Source: Microvirga lotononidis (GTDB lineage: Bacteria > Pseudomonadota > Alphaproteobacteria > Rhizobiales > Beijerinckiaceae). Taken from it: DNA of 64,000 bases. The position numbers and the translations under genes were made by a program. How positions within the stretch are numbered: position 1 is the first letter of the stretch; each line of letters starts with the position of its first letter. Of the stretch, positions 59,648-64,000 are shown piece after piece. The DNA lies in NCBI RefSeq assembly GCF_034627025.1, contig NZ_CP141048.1:2740001-2804000 (forward strand). The letters are read 5' to 3'. The notes under the pieces were generated by a model that saw only the letters and a list, made by a program, of their open reading frames with translations, did no database searches and had not been told where the DNA came from.

Positions 59648-60083
59648 CGCAGACTTTGAGGAGTTGGCGCGGCTTGAGTTCTTTGGTGGCCTGTACCTCG
59701 ATAATGGCGAGCCCGTCATCCCTGGCGAGATTGTCGAGGCCGCTTTGGTGGAGGCAGCCCGCAAGCAGAAGAAGGGGCAGCAAGCCAAGGCCGGCATTTT
59801 GTCGGTCGGTAACTTCCCGATTGAATATGAAGGCCCGCGAACGGTAAATGAATTGTGGGCTGATGACCGGTTCAGGCTGACAGTTGGCGTTAAGGTCCAG
59901 CGGAACAAGGTCATGCGAACTCGACCAATCTTCCGAGACTGGTCATGTGAGATTTCCATCGATTTTCTTCCGGGGCAGTTGAACCGGTCGGAGGTCGAGG
60001 AAATGGTCCGCACGGCGGGTACCGTTGTCGGTATCGGCGATTGGCGCCCTAAGTTCGGACGCTTCATGGCGCAAGCCGTATAA
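59514..60083 (+). CDS. Phage protein with RAMP/Cas7-like features
   Basis: 189 residues. It opens with a strand LKFRLTGVSPLICHN, has EPVIPGEIVEAALVEAARK at 66-84 and ends with VVGIGDWRPKFGRF (171-184). The order (SPL strand, PxIPG followed by a helix, late Gly-rich G-x-G-x(4-6)-FGRF loop) resembles RAMP-superfamily (Cas7/Csm3-type) RNA-binding proteins. No Cas genes or CRISPR repeats are nearby. It is immediately followed by a pentanucleotide repeat array. Similarity is by eye only. Confidence 0.62.
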   Translation: MQYQNLKFRLTGVSPLICHNGQLADPLNSIAKEMKKVSSKRAKTDADFEELARLEFFGGLYLDNGEPVIPGEIVEAALVEAARKQKKGQQAKAGILSVGNFPIEYEGPRTVNELWADDRFRLTVGVKVQRNKVMRTRPIFRDWSCEISIDFLPGQLNRSEVEEMVRTAGTVVGIGDWRPKFGRFMAQAV

Positions 60084-60087
60084 TCCC

Positions 60088-60192
60088 AGGCCCGGCTTGG
60101 CGAGGCCCGGCGTGGCACCGCTAGGCGAGGCGGGGCATGGTCTGGCGCGGCTAGATACGGCTAGGCGATGCAAGGCGAGCCCAGGCAAGGCA
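60088..60192 (+). repeat. Degenerate NGGCN pentanucleotide repeat array
   Basis: Twenty-one consecutive 5-base units; 16 have GGC at positions 2-4 (for example AGGCC CGGCT TGGCG AGGCC) and the outer bases vary. It starts 4 bases after the RAMP-like gene's stop and ends before a terminator at 60203. No reading frame with a ribosome site covers it. Confidence 0.8.
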
Positions 60193-60202
60193 GGGGTGAG
60201 AT

Positions 60203-60231
60203 GGCGGTCTTAGGGCCGCCATTTCCATTTT
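60203..60231 (+). terminator. Terminator after pentamer array
   Basis: GGCGGTC pairs with GGCCGCC (one T-G pair) around TTAG, followed by ATTTCCATTTTA. Confidence 0.65.
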
Positions 60232-60269
60232 AGGGATCTGGAGCCATGATAGCCCGTTCGGAGGTTGCC

Positions 60270-60533
60270 ATGGCTCGTTTCGTTTTCATCGCAGTTCTAA
60301 TTATCATCGGAGGCGCTGTTATGGCCGCTCCCAAAGAGACGCCTGAGTTTGATCCGTTCCGACAGGTCCCTAACCAAGAGGGCGGGTTCCGAGACCAAGA
60401 TGCCGAGCCGTCACAGCAAGAGATGAGGATTTGGATGTGGCGGCGCTTCGTTGGGGATAAGCCGATCCCGAAACACCTCCAAGAGAAGTACGGCCTCCCC
60501 GAGAGGCTCCCCCCATTACCCGCAGGACGCTAA
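60270..60533 (+). CDS. Small exported protein, unknown function
   Basis: 87 residues from the ATG at 60270 (GGAGG 6-10 bases upstream); an in-frame ATG at 60246 with GGAG is the alternative. Signal peptide MARFVFIAVLIIIGGAVMAA, then a hydrophilic domain (PEFDPFRQVPNQEGGFRDQD, MRIWMWRRFVGDKPIPKHL). May be a periplasmic or spanin-like component; unproven. Adjacent to the glucosaminidase gene. Confidence 0.6.
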   Translation: MARFVFIAVLIIIGGAVMAAPKETPEFDPFRQVPNQEGGFRDQDAEPSQQEMRIWMWRRFVGDKPIPKHLQEKYGLPERLPPLPAGR

Positions 60534-62615
60534 ATGGCGAAAAGATCACAATCGGCGCGTTCGGCAGTTAGCCCGCAAGACAAGTTCATCGACGCCTACA
60601 CAGACTTCGCACTTGATGTGGCCGAAGTCACCGGTATGGCTCCCGAGGTCGTTCTCGGACAAGCTGCGTTAGAGAGCGGCTGGGGCAAGTCGGTTGCCGG
60701 CAACAATATGTTCGGCATCAAGGGTGCCGGCCAGTCCGTCGTCACCCACGAGGACATTCCCGGCGTGGGGATGACGAAGGTTACGGACAGCTTCCGCGCC
60801 TACAGCAACCCGCTCGACTCCTTCATGGATTACGGCGACCTGATGGGGAACAGCCGCTACGGCCATATCGGCAAGAACCAAACGGTTGACCAGCAGATCG
60901 CCTCCATTGGCAAGTCCGGCTACGCGACCGACCGCAACTACGGCCGCAAGCTCGGTGGCGTGGTCGATATCATCCAGGCCAACAAGACCTTCCAGAACAA
61001 GGTTGTCGGGAATGCCACCGCCAGCATCCCCGTGGCCGATGCCTTCCTCGGGGACATAGGGGTTCCCGTCAACCGAATAGACGTTTCCTCGATCCCCGAT
61101 TTGACACCCGCCCGCGAGGCGGGTTTTTCTTTGGAGGGGTGGCAACCGGACTTCGGCACCTATAGCCCAATTGGGCCTGCGGGGTTCGCGGGATATTCCG
61201 GCATCACGCCATACTCTGATGTCTCCTCTGGGCTGCTCTCGCCGGGCAATATCGACCTCGATAACAGGCCGATGGTCGAGAACCCGGATGGGACAATCAG
61301 CACGGTTCGTTCCATGTCCATCAACGTGGATGGGGTGGAAGCTCTGGTCCCGACTGTGAGCGACGATGGGCGCCTTCTGTCCGATGAAGAGGCTATCGAC
61401 CAGTTCAGGGCAACGGGCCAACACCTCGGGTTGTTCGACACCCCAGAGGCGGCAACGGCCTATGCGGAGCAACTACACAAGGCCCAAGAGGCGCAGTACC
61501 TCGGTGATCCTTGGGCGGACTTCTCCAGCATCACGGCGGGAACGGCGTTCGACCCCCTGACAAGCATCAGCCCTTCGGCGCCGGCCGCTCCGAATTTCTC
61601 GGATGTGGAACTCGGCACCTATCCCGACATCACGGCGGATATGTACTCCAGCCCGATGGAGAGCTTTGCGCCCGTGGATACGGCGCCGGTCAATCTTTCC
61701 GATGTTCCGACAGGTCCGCAGCCTTCCGGCTTCTCGGCGGGCTTGGGCGAAGGGCCATGGGGTGCAACGCCTGACTTCTCCGCTCCCTCGCTGGAAGCCC
61801 GCAACGCCATGGACCGTTTCAACGGCGCCATGCAGGTGCGCAACACCACGGCGCCGGATTTGACGAACGAGGCCATCGCACAAAGCCTGATGAACGAGAT
61901 CGCGCCACAGACGCCGGCCATGGCTCCGGCTCCCGTGGCTTCGGTGACGCAGGCCCCCTCGGTTTCGTCAACGGCTCCGATGGGCGATATCCCCGACGAG
62001 TTTGGGCCGAACTTCCCGTCTGCGACACCGCAGTCAGCCCCTCAGGCTGTGACACGGGCCGCGCCTCAGTCCGCTCCGGTCTCGCTGCCGTCCGCTCCGG
62101 CTCCCAGCCCGACGCGCACACAGCAGCAGGTGGCGAAGGACTTCGACCTCCCGTCGTTCGATCTCGGCTTGCCGTCGCTGCCGTCTCCGTCCTTGCGGGG
62201 TATCGGCTCAACGTTGGGCCTGATGGACCCGATTGAAAAAACGTCCTTCATGGACGCCATGGCTAATCCGCAGATCGCACAGGGCTGGTCTCCCGGCTTC
62301 CTCGATACGAGGCTCGGCAAGGCGACGACAGGCGCGGCGATGGGCTTTCTCACAGGTGGTCCGTTCGGCGCGGTGACCAATGGGCTGTATAGCGGGCTCG
62401 ACATTGGCGGCATGTTCTCCAATGCCTTCGACCGTTACGCGAACGCCTATTCCAACCTGACGCCGGACGATTTTGCGGCGTTCGGTCTGGACGGCAACTG
62501 GACGGATCGAGAGCCGACGCGAAACACGGGACGCGAGAGCGGAGCCCGCGTGGGCGACGGATCGTATTCCGAGTTCAGTGGGTACAACGACAATAATCCG
62601 CAGGGTATTCTTTAA
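60534..62615 (+). CDS. Virion-associated glucosaminidase (GH73/FlgJ-like) with ejection-protein tail
   Basis: 693 residues. The N-terminal 150 residues have the FlgJ-type peptidoglycan hydrolase pattern: LGQAALESGWGKS (catalytic E47), NNMFGIKG and a helical SFMDYGDLMGNSRYGHIG. A second domain near 255-325 (LDNRPMVENPDGTISTVRSM, LFDTPEAATAYAEQLHK) recurs in phage internal virion proteins. The C-terminal half is Pro/Ser/Ala-rich, ending in a Gly/hydrophobic segment (GAAMGFLTGGPFGAVTNGL). It probably opens peptidoglycan during DNA injection. Confidence 0.82.
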   Translation: MAKRSQSARSAVSPQDKFIDAYTDFALDVAEVTGMAPEVVLGQAALESGWGKSVAGNNMFGIKGAGQSVVTHEDIPGVGMTKVTDSFRAYSNPLDSFMDYGDLMGNSRYGHIGKNQTVDQQIASIGKSGYATDRNYGRKLGGVVDIIQANKTFQNKVVGNATASIPVADAFLGDIGVPVNRIDVSSIPDLTPAREAGFSLEGWQPDFGTYSPIGPAGFAGYSGITPYSDVSSGLLSPGNIDLDNRPMVENPDGTISTVRSMSINVDGVEALVPTVSDDGRLLSDEEAIDQFRATGQHLGLFDTPEAATAYAEQLHKAQEAQYLGDPWADFSSITAGTAFDPLTSISPSAPAAPNFSDVELGTYPDITADMYSSPMESFAPVDTAPVNLSDVPTGPQPSGFSAGLGEGPWGATPDFSAPSLEARNAMDRFNGAMQVRNTTAPDLTNEAIAQSLMNEIAPQTPAMAPAPVASVTQAPSVSSTAPMGDIPDEFGPNFPSATPQSAPQAVTRAAPQSAPVSLPSAPAPSPTRTQQQVAKDFDLPSFDLGLPSLPSPSLRGIGSTLGLMDPIEKTSFMDAMANPQIAQGWSPGFLDTRLGKATTGAAMGFLTGGPFGAVTNGLYSGLDIGGMFSNAFDRYANAYSNLTPDDFAAFGLDGNWTDREPTRNTGRESGARVGDGSYSEFSGYNDNNPQGIL

Positions 62616-62641
62616 CTAACGCAACAACTTAGCGCATCAGC

Positions 62642-62674
62642 AGCCTCGGTCAACAGCCGGGGCTTTTTCTTTTG
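62642..62674 (+). terminator. Terminator after glucosaminidase gene
   Basis: AGCCTCGG pairs with CCGGGGCT (one T-G pair), then TTTTTCTTTT. Confidence 0.7.
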
Positions 62675-62685
62675 TGAGGTTTCAT

Positions 62686-63132
62686 ATGCCAGTTACCAGT
62701 TGGTCCACCACGGCCAGCGCCAATGCCACGGCCGACAGCGCGTCGGGAATTATCTTCTCCGAAGGCCAAGCCCCGTCCTCGCTGAACGACTCCATGCGGG
62801 CTTTGATGGCCGTCATCAAGGGAGACTTTGCCAACAGCCTTGCCGGCACTGGGTATCAGAAGCTCCCCAATGGGCTTATCCTGCAATGGGGAACGACGGT
62901 CGGCACAACGAACGCGAACGGCAATTTTGTAATTACCTTCCCAATCGCATTCCCGACAGCCGTCCGCACGGTCATCCCGGTGAACGGCGACCAGGAGGTT
63001 ATCACCCTAGGCGCACAGTCGATTGGGGTTATCAACAGCGTTACAACCACCACCAGCTTTGCCGTCTCAGTCCGCCCCAATCCAGGCTCGGGTGCCGGGT
63101 TCCGTATTAATTGGCTGGCGATTGGACAGTAA
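62686..63132 (+). CDS. Tail fibre/receptor-binding protein (short)
   Basis: 148 residues from the ATG at 62686. NDSMRALMAVIKGDFANSL near the start and a beta-rich C-terminus (PNGLILQWGTTVGTTNANGN, FPIAFPTAVRTVIPVN) of the gp53/H-type fibre tip. Probably the distal receptor-binding tip; only 1 base lies between its stop and the next gene's ATG. Confidence 0.78.
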   Translation: MPVTSWSTTASANATADSASGIIFSEGQAPSSLNDSMRALMAVIKGDFANSLAGTGYQKLPNGLILQWGTTVGTTNANGNFVITFPIAFPTAVRTVIPVNGDQEVITLGAQSIGVINSVTTTTSFAVSVRPNPGSGAGFRINWLAIGQ

Positions 63133-63133
63133 G

Positions 63134-63559
63134 ATGAAATATGCAGTTTTCGATGCCGAAGGGTTCCCTGCTGCCTTCTATGCGCCCGAGATCAATGGCT
63201 CCGACATTCCAGATGCAGCCATTCAGATCACCGATGAGCAGTGGCTTGAGTTCATTTCTAACGGCGGCTTTAGGCGTTGGGAGAACGGGGGCGTGGTTCC
63301 CTATTCCCCTCCGACGCCCGAGCCTCCGTTCCCGTCTGTCGTGACGGCCGCACAGGCAAAGATTGCATTGTTCAATGGCGGGCTGCTCGATCAGGTGAAG
63401 GCCGTTGTTGCTGCACACCCGTATGAAATCGTGCGGATTTGGTTTGCCGATGCGAACAATTGGGAACGCGGCAATCCTTATGTCCAAGCACTTGGCGTAG
63501 AGATCGGATTGACCGACGAGCAGATGGACGAGTTGTTCGTTCAGGCGAGCAAGATCTAG
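63134..63559 (+). CDS. Tail fibre assembly-type protein
   Basis: 141 residues: KYAVFDAEGFPAAFYAPEIN, DEQWLEFISNGGFRRWENG and the Pro-rich PYSPPTPEPPFPSVVTAAQA, the usual form of fibre-assembly chaperones next to fibre genes. The C-terminal helical part (TDEQMDELFVQASKI) is longer than in minimal members. Confidence 0.72.
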   Translation: MKYAVFDAEGFPAAFYAPEINGSDIPDAAIQITDEQWLEFISNGGFRRWENGGVVPYSPPTPEPPFPSVVTAAQAKIALFNGGLLDQVKAVVAAHPYEIVRIWFADANNWERGNPYVQALGVEIGLTDEQMDELFVQASKI

Positions 63560-63632
63560 CGTTTAGATGGGTCTTCTGCTACCGTAATATATAGATGCCG
63601 AAGTTGCCCCGGCTGAATGACGGCAACCGGAC

Positions 63633-63656
63633 ACCGCCCCAGAGGCGGTCTTTTTA
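63633..63656 (+). terminator. Terminator between fibre and lysis genes
   Basis: Perfect ACCGCC/GGCGGT stem with a CCAGA loop, followed by CTTTTTATTTC. The gap 63560-63674 contains no other gene. Confidence 0.75.
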
Positions 63657-63674
63657 TTTCAGGACAATTGAACA

Positions 63675-64000
63675 ATGGCAGCACCGACACTTGAGCGGTC
63701 GCTGGCGCTTGTCTTCGGCCACGAAGGCGGTCTTAGCATGGACCGCGCCGACCGAGGCAACTGGACCAGCGGCGTCGTCGGTCAGGGGCAATTGAAGGGG
63801 ACGAAGTACGGCATCAGTGCGATGGCGTACCCGACCCTTGACATCAAGAACCTGACCTTGGAAGCGGCGGCTTCCATCTACCGTAGAGACTATTGGGCGA
63901 AGGTGAGGGGCGATGCTCTTCCGGCTGGCGTTGATCACGCAGTGTTTGACTTCGCCGTCAACTCCGGCCCCGCCCGTGCGGCCATGGCGCTTCAGAAATG
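63675..64000 (+). CDS. Endolysin, GH108 muramidase family (3' truncated by window edge)
   Basis: About 108 residues visible, no stop. LVFGHEGGLSMDRADRGNW has the catalytic Glu of EGG, followed by GQLKGTKYGISAMAYPTLDI, AASIYRRDYWAKVRGDALPA and DHAVFDFAVNSGPARAAMAL, the complete N-terminal GH108 pattern. It cleaves the glycan strand to release progeny. The rest of the lysis cassette presumably lies beyond the right edge. Confidence 0.9.
   Translation, partial: MAAPTLERSLALVFGHEGGLSMDRADRGNWTSGVVGQGQLKGTKYGISAMAYPTLDIKNLTLEAAASIYRRDYWAKVRGDALPAGVDHAVFDFAVNSGPARAAMALQK

Noticed and set aside
60088..60192. CRISPR array near the RAMP-like gene
   Set aside because: Units are 5 bases long with no spacers; no cas1, cas2 or other cas genes.

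Overview
The window (about 60-64% G+C by eye) looks like an alphaproteobacterial chromosome, most likely Hyphomicrobiales. The reasons are a eukaryote-type NADP isocitrate dehydrogenase, a rhizobial-style interspersed repeat (two copies near 4.7 and 6.9 kb), FadR/GntR-governed sugar-acid operons and rhizobial phage-type early genes. Genus is not determined. All calls come from reading the sequence; no database was searched.

Host part, 1-23.9 kb: a catabolic accessory region. (a) 1-4636, plus strand: the end of a peptide/opine/nickel-type ABC importer (permease, then a fused double ATPase) followed by a D-mannonate dehydratase and a galactonate-dehydratase-like enolase-superfamily enzyme, pointing to uptake and dehydration of sugar acids. 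(b) 5012-6868: an ABC exporter-type half transporter. (c) A GntR repressor (6968-7669, minus) divergent from a NitT/TauT-type importer operon (binding protein, permease, ATPase, second permease, fumarylacetoacetate-hydrolase-family enzyme; 7845-11955). Two matching inverted repeats lie in the divergent gap. (d) 12086-13300: isocitrate dehydrogenase. (e) A minus-strand operon read from 22400 down to 13465: aldehyde dehydrogenase, ribose-type binding protein, ATPase, two permeases, a mandelate-racemase-type enzyme and a GMC oxidoreductase. A divergent FadR-type regulator sits at 22760.

Prophage, about 23.9 kb to beyond the right edge: the left end is the 3' two-thirds of a tRNA-Thr(GGU) directly abutting a tyrosine integrase. 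The leftward early operon (33326 down to 23948, minus) holds xis-like, methylase, ASCH, HNH, NinB, putative annealing-protein and Gp157 genes plus many tiny overlapping ORFs. The switch (33.3-34.7 kb) has two near-identical promoters with a palindromic operator inside each spacer, an Xre repressor and a Cro-like gene. The rightward early operon (34655-41839) holds a DnaA-domain protein, RusA, a replication protein with a candidate iteron origin, a zinc-ribbon/TOPRIM-helicase pair and an SSB-tailed protein. At 41.84-42.12 kb there is a promoter, an immediate terminator and a strongly foldable RNA, resembling a late-gene antitermination control site. The late region (42167-64000, plus) encodes terminase, a large portal, SU10-type capsid, adaptor, a polysaccharide-lyase-like protein, ejection proteins, a glucosaminidase, fibre proteins and a GH108 endolysin. 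No tape measure, sheath or tail tube gene is seen, so a short-tailed (podovirus-like) particle is inferred.

Most unusual items: the foldable intergenic RNA (41955-42114); a lone RAMP/Cas7-resembling protein (59514-60083) followed by a degenerate NGGCN pentamer array; the twin operator-in-spacer promoters with a probable leaderless Cro-like mRNA; and a minus-strand two-gene insertion inside the late operon.
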